This document shows positions 1-8,724 of a stretch of DNA of 64,000 nucleotides, in pieces; position 1 is the stretch's first letter; every line of letters starts with the position of its first letter. The DNA is taken from NCBI GenBank assembly GCA_037718865.1, contig JBBJMP010000028.1:1-64000 (forward strand). Direction: 5' to 3'. Both the position numbers and the translations under genes were made by a program. The DNA is from JADCRZ01 sp037718865. Its GTDB lineage: Bacteria; Bacteroidota; Bacteroidia; Chitinophagales; Chitinophagaceae. The notes beneath the pieces are model-generated. The model saw nothing but the letters and a program-made list of their open reading frames with translations, was not told the DNA's origin and searched no databases.

Positions 1-36
1 TAATAAATGATTTTTGCTTAGCGTGACCTAAGGGTA

Positions 37-102
37 GCCCCGCTGGGGCAATTTTAAAAGATGATCACATTTCTACAAACGTTTTACCCCTATGAGGGGT
101 AA
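37..102. terminator. Two short GC hairpins, terminator-like
   Basis: Positions 37-49 form GCCCC-GCT-GGGGC followed by AATTTTAA. Positions 84-102 form an 8-bp stem (TTACCCCT / AGGGGTAA) around a 3-base loop. Both lie in the gene-free 253 bases at the window start, beyond the 3' end of cutC. The upstream gene lies outside the window, so the direction served is unknown. The rest of 1-187 shows no coding signal. Confidence 0.4.
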
Positions 103-187
103 TAAGTACACTAGCATGAAATGATTTAAACATCACCGTGTACGTATTCTAAAGATGTGTCCTAACGGTAGCATTCTCCGAGGAGGG

Positions 188-250
188 GCAGGTTTTGCGT
201 CAGCAAAACCGCACTTGCCAAAGCCTTGGCGTCCGTCAAGGCCGGGGTGG
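188..250. repeat. Structured intergenic repeat, copy A
   Basis: This 63-base element is closely similar to 38561-38620. It holds a perfect 8-bp stem (191-198 with 203-210, loop GTCA) and a second stem GCCTTG/CAAGGC (223-228 with 237-242). It ends 3 bases before the cutC stop codon. Copy B keeps both stems despite base changes and ends directly at the stop codon of another reverse-strand gene. It is probably a REP-like or 3'-end element. Confidence 0.7.
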
Positions 251-253
251 GGT

Positions 254-985
254 TTATACCTCCAGGCCCTTTAAAACCAAAACCATCTTTCTTACTTCGT
301 CGCCATTACATGCTGCATGGGAAAGGACTTCCTCCATGCCATCGTTTATGAAGTCCATGGGGCTGGTTTTAATATCCCGGGCCGAGCTATGAAACTCAAC
401 GGCTCCGGTTTGTCTGGCCAGCTTATCAATATTGTCTGAATTGACACCAGAGCCAGGCATCACAATAATCCGTTGGTCAGCCTGCCGCACAAGTTGTTGA
501 ATCAGCCCTGCACCGTCTACAGCAGTCGGTCGCTGTCCGGAAGTCAGGATCCGTTCGCAGCCTGTGTCGATAATGTCTTCCATGGTTTCAAACGGGTTGG
601 CCGCCCGGTCAAAAGCCCTGTGAAAGCTTACGCTCATTGGATAAGCTGTCTTTACCAAACCAGCTACTCTTTTCTTGTCGATACTGCCGTCGCGGTTGAG
701 CATGCCAATAACCACACCTTCGCAACCAAGATCTTTACACAGCTGTATATCTTTTTTCATTATGCTGTATTCATTATCATCGTACAGAAAGTCACCTCCG
801 CGGGAACGGATTATTGCAAAAAGCTCAATCTGCAGCACAGTTCTGGCGGTTGATATAAATCCGTAACTGCAGGTAGTTCCCCCCTCCAGGGGGTTAGCAC
901 ACAGTTCAATCCGGTTAGCGCCGGATTGCTGGGCAATCAAACACGAAGAGATATCGAAAGCGGGGACCTCCAACACATACATCAT
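254..985 (-). CDS. cutC: Copper homeostasis protein CutC
   Basis: The 243-residue product has the CutC TIM-barrel pattern: an N-terminal EVPAFD followed by GANRIELC near residue 25, the central SFHRAFDRA, then CERILTSGQ and a late MPGSGV motif. Length is normal for the family (about 240-250). CutC is a cytoplasmic protein linked to copper tolerance in E. coli, but its biochemical role is still debated. The first two codons are both ATG, so the start is uncertain by one residue. The next gene upstream ends 23 bases away, so co-transcription is plausible. Confidence 0.93.
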   Translation of the reverse strand: MMYVLEVPAFDISSCLIAQQSGANRIELCANPLEGGTTCSYGFISTARTVLQIELFAIIRSRGGDFLYDDNEYSIMKKDIQLCKDLGCEGVVIGMLNRDGSIDKKRVAGLVKTAYPMSVSFHRAFDRAANPFETMEDIIDTGCERILTSGQRPTAVDGAGLIQQLVRQADQRIIVMPGSGVNSDNIDKLARQTGAVEFHSSARDIKTSPMDFINDGMEEVLSHAACNGDEVRKMVLVLKGLEV

Positions 986-1008
986 AATTATTGATATACA
1001 AATTACAA

Positions 1009-2040
1009 TTAGTAAACAGTTTTTGGCATGTATTCTATACTTCCAGAGTCATCGGATTGCACACAGAACGTAAAGCCTTTCTGGATGGCGTAAGCACCGT
1101 AATCGCCATTTTTGTTTAACGCCAGAAATCCAACCTGAAGAGTTTTAGCTTTAGCCGGATCTTTTTTAACTATTCGATCAACAGCTTCTTTACAGGCTAG
1201 TTCGGGGATATAACCCTGCCTCATCAGTTCAACAACCAGGTGGCTTCCGCAAATCCGGAGCACTTCCTCTCCCAGTCCCGTGGAGGTAGCGGCACCAATA
1301 TCATTATCCACGTACAATCCGGCTCCTATTACGGGCGAATCACCAACCCGGCCATTCATCTTAAAGGCCAAACCACTGGTTGTGCAGGCACCGCTCAGGT
1401 TCCCTGCTTCGTCCAAAGCCAGCATGCCGATCGTATCGTGATTGTAGATATTACCTGGCAAAAATTCAGGCGAAGACCCTCCTGAGCCGGACTTGTTTTC
1501 AATATTGATGACCGGTTGATATTCCGAGTCTTTTAACCATTCCTTCCAGGCCTTCTCTGATTCGGGAGTGAGAAGGTTTTGTTTTTTAAAGCCATTTGCC
1601 AATGCAAATTGTAAAGCGCCTTCTCCCACCAATATGATATGCGGCGTTTTTTCCATGACGAGTTTGGCCACGGAGATAGGATGAACAATATGTTCAAGGC
1701 ACATTACAGCTCCGCAACCTCCTTTTTCATCCATGATACAGGCATCCAGTGTTACCCGGCCATCTCTGTCTGGCAAACCGCCCAGACCGACACTTTGGTT
1801 TTTTGGATCGGCCTCCGGCACTTTTACACCGGCTTCCACTGCATTCAAGGCCCGACCTCCCTTACCCAGTATTTTCCAGGCTGCCAGGTTAGCTTCACGG
1901 CCAAAAGTCCAGGTTGAAATTACAACGGGTTTGAGTTTTACTGTTGGGTTAGCTTTGAATTTGCATGGAAACTTACCCGGCAATACATAGGCCACAGAAC
2001 CCCAAAAGGAAGATTTAAAAAATGTGCGGCGATGAAACAT
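1009..2040 (-). CDS. N(4)-(beta-N-acetylglucosaminyl)-L-asparaginase (glycosylasparaginase), Tat-exported
   Basis: This Ntn-hydrolase family member (343 aa) cleaves the GlcNAc-Asn bond of N-glycopeptides. The HDTIGM motif places the autocatalytic cleavage site and nucleophile at Thr203. The conserved GRVGDSPVIGAGLYVDN block and a GAATSTGLGE stretch follow, as in the Flavobacterium enzyme. The N-terminus carries HRRTFF and a hydrophobic segment, a twin-arginine-like signal, so the mature enzyme should be periplasmic. It fits an organism that scavenges glycoproteins. It probably shares an operon with the NTF2-like gene upstream and cutC downstream. Confidence 0.92.
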   Translation of the reverse strand: MFHRRTFFKSSFWGSVAYVLPGKFPCKFKANPTVKLKPVVISTWTFGREANLAAWKILGKGGRALNAVEAGVKVPEADPKNQSVGLGGLPDRDGRVTLDACIMDEKGGCGAVMCLEHIVHPISVAKLVMEKTPHIILVGEGALQFALANGFKKQNLLTPESEKAWKEWLKDSEYQPVINIENKSGSGGSSPEFLPGNIYNHDTIGMLALDEAGNLSGACTTSGLAFKMNGRVGDSPVIGAGLYVDNDIGAATSTGLGEEVLRICGSHLVVELMRQGYIPELACKEAVDRIVKKDPAKAKTLQVGFLALNKNGDYGAYAIQKGFTFCVQSDDSGSIEYMPKTVY

Positions 2041-2056
2041 GGCTACATGATTAAGT

Positions 2057-2548
2057 TTATCCCGGAAACATCAGTTTACCAGATTTTGTTCCCATATATT
2101 TTGCCAGGCTGTTTTGTGCCCGCGTGCGTATTTTTTTCTGCATGAAAGCGCTCCATCCCAACATCCATCCGGGTAATCCCAAAGCCTGACGGCTCCATCT
2201 CCAGAGGTCGAAATCATCTGTATGCTCTACAATTTTACCTTCATGGAATTTGAAATGCGCCTTTATTTTATTATTCACTTTGTTACCTGTTTGCGAAAAG
2301 GTGTAATTCGCCACCCATTTACATGTGCCGTATTCATCGTCTGCTTCAACGTCAAAAAACTGCAATGAAAAACCCTTTGCATTTTGACATAACATTTCCC
2401 ACATAGCCCTAGCCTCGGCTGCGTTCAAATCTTCAAAAACAGGATCGAAAAAAACGGCATCGTCATGATAACACTGCTGCATAGAAAGGTAATCCAGCTG
2501 GTTGAAGGCGGTATAAAAATGCTTTATCAGCTGTCGGTTGCCGTTCAT
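2057..2548 (-). CDS. NTF2-like / SnoaL-like family protein
   Basis: The 163-residue protein begins with the pattern typical of the NTF2-like fold: an N-terminal helix (IKHFYTAFNQ), YHDDAVFFDPVF near residue 30, and later KWVANYTF and IKAHFKFHEGKIVEHTDDFDLW. These match the SnoaL-like polyketide cyclase/limonene epoxide hydrolase superfamily, whose members often have unassigned functions. No signal peptide is seen, so it is cytoplasmic. It lies 16 bases upstream of the glycosylasparaginase on the same strand, implying one transcript. No substrate can be inferred. Confidence 0.82.
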   Translation of the reverse strand: MNGNRQLIKHFYTAFNQLDYLSMQQCYHDDAVFFDPVFEDLNAAEARAMWEMLCQNAKGFSLQFFDVEADDEYGTCKWVANYTFSQTGNKVNNKIKAHFKFHEGKIVEHTDDFDLWRWSRQALGLPGWMLGWSAFMQKKIRTRAQNSLAKYMGTKSGKLMFPG

Positions 2549-2570
2549 AAAAGTGTTTGGCGGGTTGATG

Positions 2571-2900
2571 ATAATAGCTGAAGTTAAATAATAAAGCTAG
2601 TGTTAACAATATTAAGAAATATGCTTTGTTTTCGGCAGGCCAGGAGATCAAAACCGAATGCGATCAAACCTATGCGTGGCTTGAGAACGCCAGGCATAAT
2701 GCTGAGCTGCATTCTAACGCCAGCTTGACGAGGAAAAAGCAAAAAATAAAGTTAAGTTTGTCAATTCCTAGTTTAATAATATTGATGGATATTTAACGGA
2801 TGAAAACTTGCAGACATGGCAATTCCGGTTAAAGGATCTAAAACTAAAAAAAGATACATCAAATCAAGTCTATGTTTTTAAATCGCAGGATAAGTTTTAA
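2571..2900 (+). pseudogene. Possible decayed coding remnant upstream of bestrophin gene
   Basis: This otherwise gene-free stretch (2549-2871) is open for about 70 codons in one forward frame, reading AWLENARHNAELHSNAS in the middle. It then seems to continue in a neighbouring frame (YLTDENLQTWQFRLKDLKLK) to a stop just inside the bestrophin gene. The composition looks protein-like rather than random, with at least one frameshift and one stop. I do not recognise the family. It could also be chance. Confidence 0.25.
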
Positions 2901-3888
2901 GGTCATTTTCGAATTTGCCTGGAGGGTTCAATTAGTCGCATTTCTACTGAGTGCAGCAGCCTATGTTGCTTATCATGTTTTTGAGCTGAAAGCCATTGCC
3001 ATTCCGTTTTTACCAGTTGCTACTATAGGTACAGCGGTGGCATTTTACGTAGGCTTTAAAAATAATTCAGCGTATGACAGGCTTTGGGAGGCTCGTCGCA
3101 TCTGGGGTAGCATTACCAACGCCAGCCGCATGTGGGCTGCGATGGTGGCCGATCTGATCGCTTCACGGCAGGAAGCTTCCATCGAAGTTGATGACTTAAA
3201 AAAAACGCTGCTTTACAAGCATCTGGCGTGGATGAACATGCTGCGCCTCCAGTTAAGGCGCACCCCTGTATTCAGCGAAGCTGAGTATGTATCATCCACG
3301 CAACTAAAGATCATTAGAAAAATCCATGGTGAACATAAATATGATCATCATGTTGAAGAAGTGTTTCTCAAGTTTCTGTCTCCTGGCGAACAAGAGGAAG
3401 CAAAACATAAAACAAATGTAGCTGCCCATTTGCTGCACCAACAAAACACCGCGCTTATTCAATGTAAAAACCGTGGCTGGCTGGATGAGTATGAGCATAG
3501 CGATATGAGCAAGATCATTTTGGAATTATATAATCAGCAAGGCGCCTCGGAGCGCATAAAAAGTTTTCCTTTTCCCAGGCAATACGCCAATTTCAGCGTT
3601 GTATTTGTGTACATCTTTATATCACTTCTTCCCTTCGCCATTATTAACGACCTGGACCGTCTAAGTACGAATAACGTTTGGCTGGTCATTCCATTTACCA
3701 TGCTGATTGCCTGGGTTTTTAATGTAATGGAACAGGTAGGCGATGCAAGTGAAAACCCTTTTGATAACGGAATAAATGATATTCCCATGACGGCAATCTG
3801 CCGGAATGTAGAAATAGAATTTAGAGAGGTGCTGGGAGAAAAAAATTTGCCACCGAAACTGCAACCAGTACACGGTATCCTCATGTAA
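2872..3888 (+). CDS. Bestrophin-family anion channel (RFP-TM / UPF0187)
   Basis: The 338-residue membrane protein has the bacterial bestrophin signature: two N-terminal membrane segments, then FYVGFKNNSAYDRLWEARRIWG near residues 60-80, and late hydrophobic segments followed by NPFDNGINDIPM (compare the bestrophin acidic cluster). Bacterial homologues form pentameric ion channels in the inner membrane. The carbonic anhydrase gene starts 10 bases downstream. Bestrophins can conduct bicarbonate or chloride, so the pair may link CO2 hydration with anion flux; this is inference from adjacency. Confidence 0.93.
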   Translation: MFLNRRISFKVIFEFAWRVQLVAFLLSAAAYVAYHVFELKAIAIPFLPVATIGTAVAFYVGFKNNSAYDRLWEARRIWGSITNASRMWAAMVADLIASRQEASIEVDDLKKTLLYKHLAWMNMLRLQLRRTPVFSEAEYVSSTQLKIIRKIHGEHKYDHHVEEVFLKFLSPGEQEEAKHKTNVAAHLLHQQNTALIQCKNRGWLDEYEHSDMSKIILELYNQQGASERIKSFPFPRQYANFSVVFVYIFISLLPFAIINDLDRLSTNNVWLVIPFTMLIAWVFNVMEQVGDASENPFDNGINDIPMTAICRNVEIEFREVLGEKNLPPKLQPVHGILM

Positions 3889-3898
3889 AGATTAAATT

Positions 3899-4546
3899 AT
3901 GACTTCTTACGAACAAATATTCGAAAACAATCGCCGTTGGGTAGAACAAAAAACAGCAACCGACAAAGACTATTTTGTAAATCTTGCTAAAGACCAGCGT
4001 CCGGATTATTTATATATCGGCTGCAGCGATAGCCGGGTGACAGCCGAGGATTTGATGGGTGTGAATCCTGGAGAAGTATTTGTCCATCGCAACGTAGCCA
4101 ATCTGGTCAACAGTGTTGACCTCAATGTGATGTCGGTGATCAACTATGCGGTACGGCACCTCCATGTTAAGCATATAATTGTGTGTGGTCATTACAACTG
4201 CGGTGGAGTAAAAGCAGCCATGCAACCTAAAGACCTGGGCATATTGAACCCCTGGCTCCGCAACATCAGGGATGTTTACCGCCTGCACCAAACAGAGTTA
4301 GATGCAATAAATCAAGAAGGCGACCGGTATAACCGTTTGGTGGAATTAAACGTGCAGGAGCAGGCCGTAAATATTATTAAAACGGCCGCCGTACAAACAT
4401 CGTATGTTGAAAAGGGCTATCCGCTGGTACATGGATGGGTTTTTGACCTGGCTAACGGATTACTCATAGACCTGAAAATTAATTTCGTATCTGTGCTAAA
4501 AAATATTCAAAAGATCTATAACCTTACAGATAAAGGCTGGGGATAA
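3899..4546 (+). CDS. can: Beta-carbonic anhydrase
   Basis: The 215-residue protein shows all beta-class signatures: CSDSRV with zinc ligand Cys42 and the Asp44-Arg46 dyad, HRNVANLV, and CGHYNCGG with His98 and Cys101. It interconverts CO2 and bicarbonate in the cytoplasm and supplies bicarbonate for carboxylations. Length matches the E. coli Can type. It lies 10 bases after the bestrophin gene and is probably its operon partner. Confidence 0.97.
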   Translation: MTSYEQIFENNRRWVEQKTATDKDYFVNLAKDQRPDYLYIGCSDSRVTAEDLMGVNPGEVFVHRNVANLVNSVDLNVMSVINYAVRHLHVKHIIVCGHYNCGGVKAAMQPKDLGILNPWLRNIRDVYRLHQTELDAINQEGDRYNRLVELNVQEQAVNIIKTAAVQTSYVEKGYPLVHGWVFDLANGLLIDLKINFVSVLKNIQKIYNLTDKGWG

Positions 4547-4609
4547 CATACTGTCAAGCCATTCATCTACTGCACCGGAGTGACCCGACAAACCTAAAAA
4601 CAACTGCAT

Positions 4610-6517
4610 ATGAATATGGTAGATTCCTTTGAAAAAATCCCCGTTAAAATATTTGACTCCCTCAATAAAGGGTCAGCGTTTATAGCACAGGAAGTGGCGG
4701 CGCTGATCCGGGACAAACAGCAAAAAGGACAACCCTGTATATTAGGCCTGGCCACAGGTTCTTCTCCTAAAACATTGTATGCCGAACTGATCAGGCTACA
4801 CCGCGACGAACAACTCAGCTTTGCCAATGTAATCACTTTTAACCTCGATGAATACTACCCGATTGATAATGATGCCCTGCAGAGTTATAATCGCTTTATG
4901 AAGGAACATTTGTTTGATAAAATTGATATAGACCAAAACAATTGCCATATACCAAACGGCGAGTGGAAAAAAGAAGATATCAAAAAACATTGCGAGGAAT
5001 ATGAGGCAAAGATTGAAGCAGCCGGCGGTATAGACCTACAGATCCTGGGTATCGGAAATAATGGCCATATCGGGTTTAATGAACCCGGTTCCAGCTTATT
5101 TTCGAGAACCCGCCTGATACCTCTGGACAATTCAACCCGGATGGCCAACTCACTGGAATTTCAGAACATATCCAATGTGCCCAGGCTTGCCATAACGATG
5201 GGAATAGGAACCATACTTAAAGCCAGGCGGATCATCCTGATGGCATGGGGACAAATAAAATCGCCGGTTATCCGAAAAGCCGTTGAAGCACACGTCACCG
5301 AGCAGATTCCGGCATCTCTACTTCAACAGCATAATGATACGATATTTGTACTGAACAGTGAAGCCGCTTCAGAGCTGACCAGGTTTAGATCGCCCTGGCT
5401 TACCGGCGAAATAGAATGGACTCCAAACATGATCAGGAAGGCTGTTGTCGGCATGGCCTTAAAGACTGGAAAGCCGGTGTTGAGCTTAACCAATGGCGAT
5501 TATAACGACAACGCACTGAGCGACCTGCTGGTAGAAAAAGTAGACGCTTATGAAATTAACCTGCAGGTGTTCTACCTCTTGCGCGACAGCATTACAGGAT
5601 GGCCCGGTGGTAAACCTAATGCAGTAATACCCGGACACCCGGAACGATCCGAACCCTATCCTAAAAGGGTACTCATTTTTTCTCCACATCCTGATGACGA
5701 TATTATCAGTATGGGTGGCACATTCATGCGACTGCATGACCAGGATCACGACGTACACGTCGCCTACCAGACAAGCGGAAACATTGCGGTAACCGATGAG
5801 TTTGTTACAAGATTCCTGGATTTTGCAGTCGGATTCGAAAACCAGTTTGGCATTGACAGCAAAAAATCACAAGAGATCCTGGAAGAAGCTATGATCTTTC
5901 TTAAGAAGAAAAAGAATAGCCAGGTTGATACGGAGGGTATCAGAAATATCAAAGGATTGATTAGACGGTGTGAAGCAAAAGCAACATCACGATATGTAGG
6001 CATCGGTGAGGATAATGTACATTTTATGAACCTTCCCTTTTATGAAACGGGAACCATTGAAAAAAACCCTATGGGTGAGGAAGATATCGCCATAACGATT
6101 AGGTTGCTTCAAAAGATCAAACCTCAGCAGATCTTTTGCGCCGGGGATCTTGCTGACCCGCACGGCACGCACAAGGTATGCCTCGATATTATTATGGAAT
6201 CGCTTAAAAGGTGTAGAGCAGCAGGGGATGAATGGATAAAAAAATGCTGGGTCTGGTTATATAAAGGCGCCTGGCAGGAATGGGATATCAGCGAAATAGA
6301 AATGGCCATTCCAATGAGTCCTGACCAGGTCATGAAGAAACGCTATGGAATTTTTATCCATCAATCACAAAAAGATATGGTTCCTTTCCAGGGTAGCGAT
6401 AACAGGGAGTTCTGGCAGAGAGCAGAAGAAAGGAACCGGAACACCGCAGAACTATATGCACAACTGGGGTTAACACATTATGCAGCTATGGAGGCTTTTG
6501 TTAGATTACAATATTAA
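4610..6517 (+). CDS. nagB: Glucosamine-6-phosphate deaminase fused to a PIG-L (LmbE-like) deacetylase domain
   Basis: This is a two-domain protein of 635 residues. Residues 1-260 are NagB-like: LATGSSPKTLY near 48, FNLDEYYP near 77, and GIGNNGHIGFNEPGSS near 147. The E. coli active-site Asp of GND(G)HI is Asn here, as in some other bacterial NagBs. From about residue 350 a PIG-L domain begins, with HPDDD at 360-364 and later DPHGTH. The first domain converts GlcN-6-P to Fru-6-P and ammonia; the second belongs to Zn-dependent N-acetylglucosaminyl deacetylases. This fusion is common in Bacteroidota. Together they could deacetylate and deaminate GlcNAc derivatives. Confidence 0.94.
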   Translation: MNMVDSFEKIPVKIFDSLNKGSAFIAQEVAALIRDKQQKGQPCILGLATGSSPKTLYAELIRLHRDEQLSFANVITFNLDEYYPIDNDALQSYNRFMKEHLFDKIDIDQNNCHIPNGEWKKEDIKKHCEEYEAKIEAAGGIDLQILGIGNNGHIGFNEPGSSLFSRTRLIPLDNSTRMANSLEFQNISNVPRLAITMGIGTILKARRIILMAWGQIKSPVIRKAVEAHVTEQIPASLLQQHNDTIFVLNSEAASELTRFRSPWLTGEIEWTPNMIRKAVVGMALKTGKPVLSLTNGDYNDNALSDLLVEKVDAYEINLQVFYLLRDSITGWPGGKPNAVIPGHPERSEPYPKRVLIFSPHPDDDIISMGGTFMRLHDQDHDVHVAYQTSGNIAVTDEFVTRFLDFAVGFENQFGIDSKKSQEILEEAMIFLKKKKNSQVDTEGIRNIKGLIRRCEAKATSRYVGIGEDNVHFMNLPFYETGTIEKNPMGEEDIAITIRLLQKIKPQQIFCAGDLADPHGTHKVCLDIIMESLKRCRAAGDEWIKKCWVWLYKGAWQEWDISEIEMAIPMSPDQVMKKRYGIFIHQSQKDMVPFQGSDNREFWQRAEERNRNTAELYAQLGLTHYAAMEAFVRLQY

Positions 6518-6545
6518 ACGATTGATTTATATAGCATAAATAAAA

Positions 6546-6570
6546 TAGCCTGTATTTAAATTACAGGCTA
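6546..6570. terminator. Bidirectional terminator between convergent genes
   Basis: A perfect 9-bp stem (TAGCCTGTA at 6546-6554 with TACAGGCTA at 6562-6570) with a 7-base AT loop lies between the convergent nagB and YciF genes. A- and T-rich flanks on both sides suit termination in both directions. Confidence 0.65.
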
Positions 6571-6593
6571 CTCATTATTCAAAATTTAGGGAT

Positions 6594-7172
6594 TTAATCC
6601 TCCTTTTCGTAGGAAGCCTCTACATTAATATTGTTTTTAGCTATCTCAGTCAGTAGTTCATCCGCCTCTTTTTCGTCTACCAGAGTCTGGTGTAAGATCG
6701 CTGCAACATCGTTTCTTCCCAGCGTTTTGGCCAGGGTGGTTAAGGATCCATAAGTAGCTATCTCGTAGTGCTCCACTTTTTGGGCAGCAAAAATTAATCC
6801 TACATCCCGAGTTAGCGTATTGGATTCGGTATCGCTGATAATGCCTTCACCCTCATCGGTGATCCCTGCCATAGCTTTACATTTTTTCGCTTTGGCTTCC
6901 TCTCCAATCATTTTAAAGACCTGTTCGAGTCTGGATACGTGTACCAATGTAGCGTTTAGGTGCTGATCGAACGCCTGCTTTAACTGGGATGTAGTAGCAG
7001 CTTTTGTCATCTTGGGAAGTGTATCAACTAAATGTTTCTCCGCCCAGTAAATATCCTGTAATTCGTCAACAAAAAATTCCATCAGTAATGATTCATTATT
7101 CCCAGATGACCGCTGAATATTTGAAGAAGTTTGGCTGTCCCGGGAAAATAAATTATTTGTCGTGTTTTCCAT
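6594..7172 (-). CDS. YciE/YciF-type ferritin-like protein (DUF892)
   Basis: The protein has the DUF892 pattern: LMEFFVDELQDIYWAEKHLVDTLPKM near its start, LEQVFKMIGEEAKAKKCKAMAGI centrally, and QKVEHYEIATYG later. The acidic and histidine residues spaced along the helices fit a diiron four-helix bundle. Family members are stress-induced in enterobacteria. I start it at ATG 7172 (MENTTNN), because the longer frame to 7253 would overlap the end of sdaA and lacks similarity. It has a poorly conserved Asn/Ser-rich leader of about 25 residues and no signal peptide. Confidence 0.9.
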   Translation of the reverse strand: MENTTNNLFSRDSQTSSNIQRSSGNNESLLMEFFVDELQDIYWAEKHLVDTLPKMTKAATTSQLKQAFDQHLNATLVHVSRLEQVFKMIGEEAKAKKCKAMAGITDEGEGIISDTESNTLTRDVGLIFAAQKVEHYEIATYGSLTTLAKTLGRNDVAAILHQTLVDEKEADELLTEIAKNNINVEASYEKED

Positions 7173-7242
7173 AACATTTTTTTTGGTGTAAAGTAAAATA
7201 GTAAAAATTGTGCCATTGGCTTTGGAGGTGGAAGTACATTGA

Positions 7243-8670
7243 TCAGCATTCACTTAAACTGATCGGAATGTTGACAGCTAATCCTCCATCAGAAGTTTCT
7301 TTGTATTTGCTGTTCATATCGAGTGCAGTGTCCCACATGGTTTTGATTACGGCGTCCAGGGAAACCTTTGCATAATCAGGGGCGCTTTGCAATGCCAGTT
7401 GGGATGCGGTGATGGCTTTGATTGCTCCCATTGTGTTACGCTCAATGCAAGGTATCTGAACCAATCCGCCTATTGGATCACAGGTGAGTCCCAGGTGATG
7501 CTCCATGGCAATCTCTGCAGCCATCATAGCCTGGCGTTGCGTGCCGCCCAGGCATTCAGTAAGTCCGGCAGCAGCCATGGCAGATGATACACCAATTTCG
7601 GCCTGGCATCCCCCCATGGCAGCTGAAATAGTTGAACCTTTTTTAAATATGCTTCCAATTTCAGCAGCGGTCAGTAGAAATTGGATGATCTTGTCTTCAC
7701 TCCGTTCCTCATCAAACAAGATAAGATATTGCAATACTGCCGGTATAACTCCGGCCGCGCCGTTAGTAGGCGCCGTTACCACCCTGCCAAAAGAGGCATT
7801 TTCTTCATTAACAGCCAGTGCAAAGCAGCTTACCCAGTCAAGAATATATTTAAAACTGCTGCCTCCTTCACGAATAGCGCTGACCCAGGAATGGTAATCT
7901 GAATATGGTTTTTCCTTGATGAGTTTTTTGTTAAGTGCTGCAGCCCTTCGTTTTACGCTCAGTCCTCCGGGTAATAGGCCCTCGATATGACAGCCCCTGT
8001 ACATACATGCGGCCATGACGCTCCAGATATTTAATAATCCCTCCCGGGTTTCTTTTTCCGTTCGCCAGGCCATCTCATTTTCCATAACCACTTCACTTAT
8101 TGACAATCCTGTCTTCATACACCAATGCAACAGGTTATCAGCTTCATTGATGGGGAAGGGTAACACAACGTTAGACGAGGTAGTTCCTTCCTGCCCTTCC
8201 TGTTTGACAAAGCCCCCACCCACAGAGTAGTAGGTCTCCGCTATTCTTTCTCCGTTTCTGAAGCCTGCTATTAAGGTCATTGCGTTGGGATGATAAGGCA
8301 AAGATTCATTGTAAAGAAATTTGATATCTTCCTGCGGATCGAAATCAATTTCAGCTTTGCCGTTAAGTTTCAGTTTTTTTATCTTCCTGATGCCGGCCAC
8401 CTTGGCACCAATGTTATTTACATCAAAGCCAACCGGATCATCACCGCTTAATCCCAGTTGAATGGCCACATCCGTTCCATGACCAATTCCTGTCTTTGCC
8501 AGAGAGCCGTATAACAAAACTTCAACGGATAACACATCAAAAAGGTTAAACCTGCTTTCAAGGGTCTGCAGAAACATTAACGCTGCACGCCAGGGACCTA
8601 ATGTATGCGAGCTGGAAGGACCAACGCCAATCTTAAACATATCAAATACCGAAATGGCTTCGTGTGGCAA
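7243..8670 (-). CDS. sdaA: L-serine ammonia-lyase (iron-sulfur dependent), single chain
   Basis: The 475-residue protein carries the beta domain (ISVFDMFKIGVGPSSSHTLGPW) and the alpha domain (APTNGAAGVIPAV, MGGCQAEIGVSSAMAAAG, CDPIGGLVQIPCIERN) in one chain. The conserved cysteines fit the [4Fe-4S] cluster. It deaminates serine to pyruvate and ammonia in the cytoplasm. No ATG lies upstream of the conserved ISVFDMF, so translation probably starts at TTG (8668-8670); the next ATG (residue 11) would remove conserved residues. No clear ribosome binding site is visible. Confidence 0.96.
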   Translation of the reverse strand: MPHEAISVFDMFKIGVGPSSSHTLGPWRAALMFLQTLESRFNLFDVLSVEVLLYGSLAKTGIGHGTDVAIQLGLSGDDPVGFDVNNIGAKVAGIRKIKKLKLNGKAEIDFDPQEDIKFLYNESLPYHPNAMTLIAGFRNGERIAETYYSVGGGFVKQEGQEGTTSSNVVLPFPINEADNLLHWCMKTGLSISEVVMENEMAWRTEKETREGLLNIWSVMAACMYRGCHIEGLLPGGLSVKRRAAALNKKLIKEKPYSDYHSWVSAIREGGSSFKYILDWVSCFALAVNEENASFGRVVTAPTNGAAGVIPAVLQYLILFDEERSEDKIIQFLLTAAEIGSIFKKGSTISAAMGGCQAEIGVSSAMAAAGLTECLGGTQRQAMMAAEIAMEHHLGLTCDPIGGLVQIPCIERNTMGAIKAITASQLALQSAPDYAKVSLDAVIKTMWDTALDMNSKYKETSDGGLAVNIPISLSEC

Positions 8671-8724
8671 GTTTGACTTTTTAGTGAATAAAATGCGGGG
8701 ATACTGTTTAGCGTTTAAACACCA

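Noticed and set aside
195..392. Forward 65-codon frame across repeat copy A and the cutC end
   Set aside because: It arises because the repeat is open in this frame; a similar CQSLGxxQGRGG stretch at 38490-38771 comes from repeat copy B, not a protein family.
7173..7253. Longer start for the YciF-like gene
   Set aside because: The extra 27 codons overlap the sdaA end and show no family similarity.
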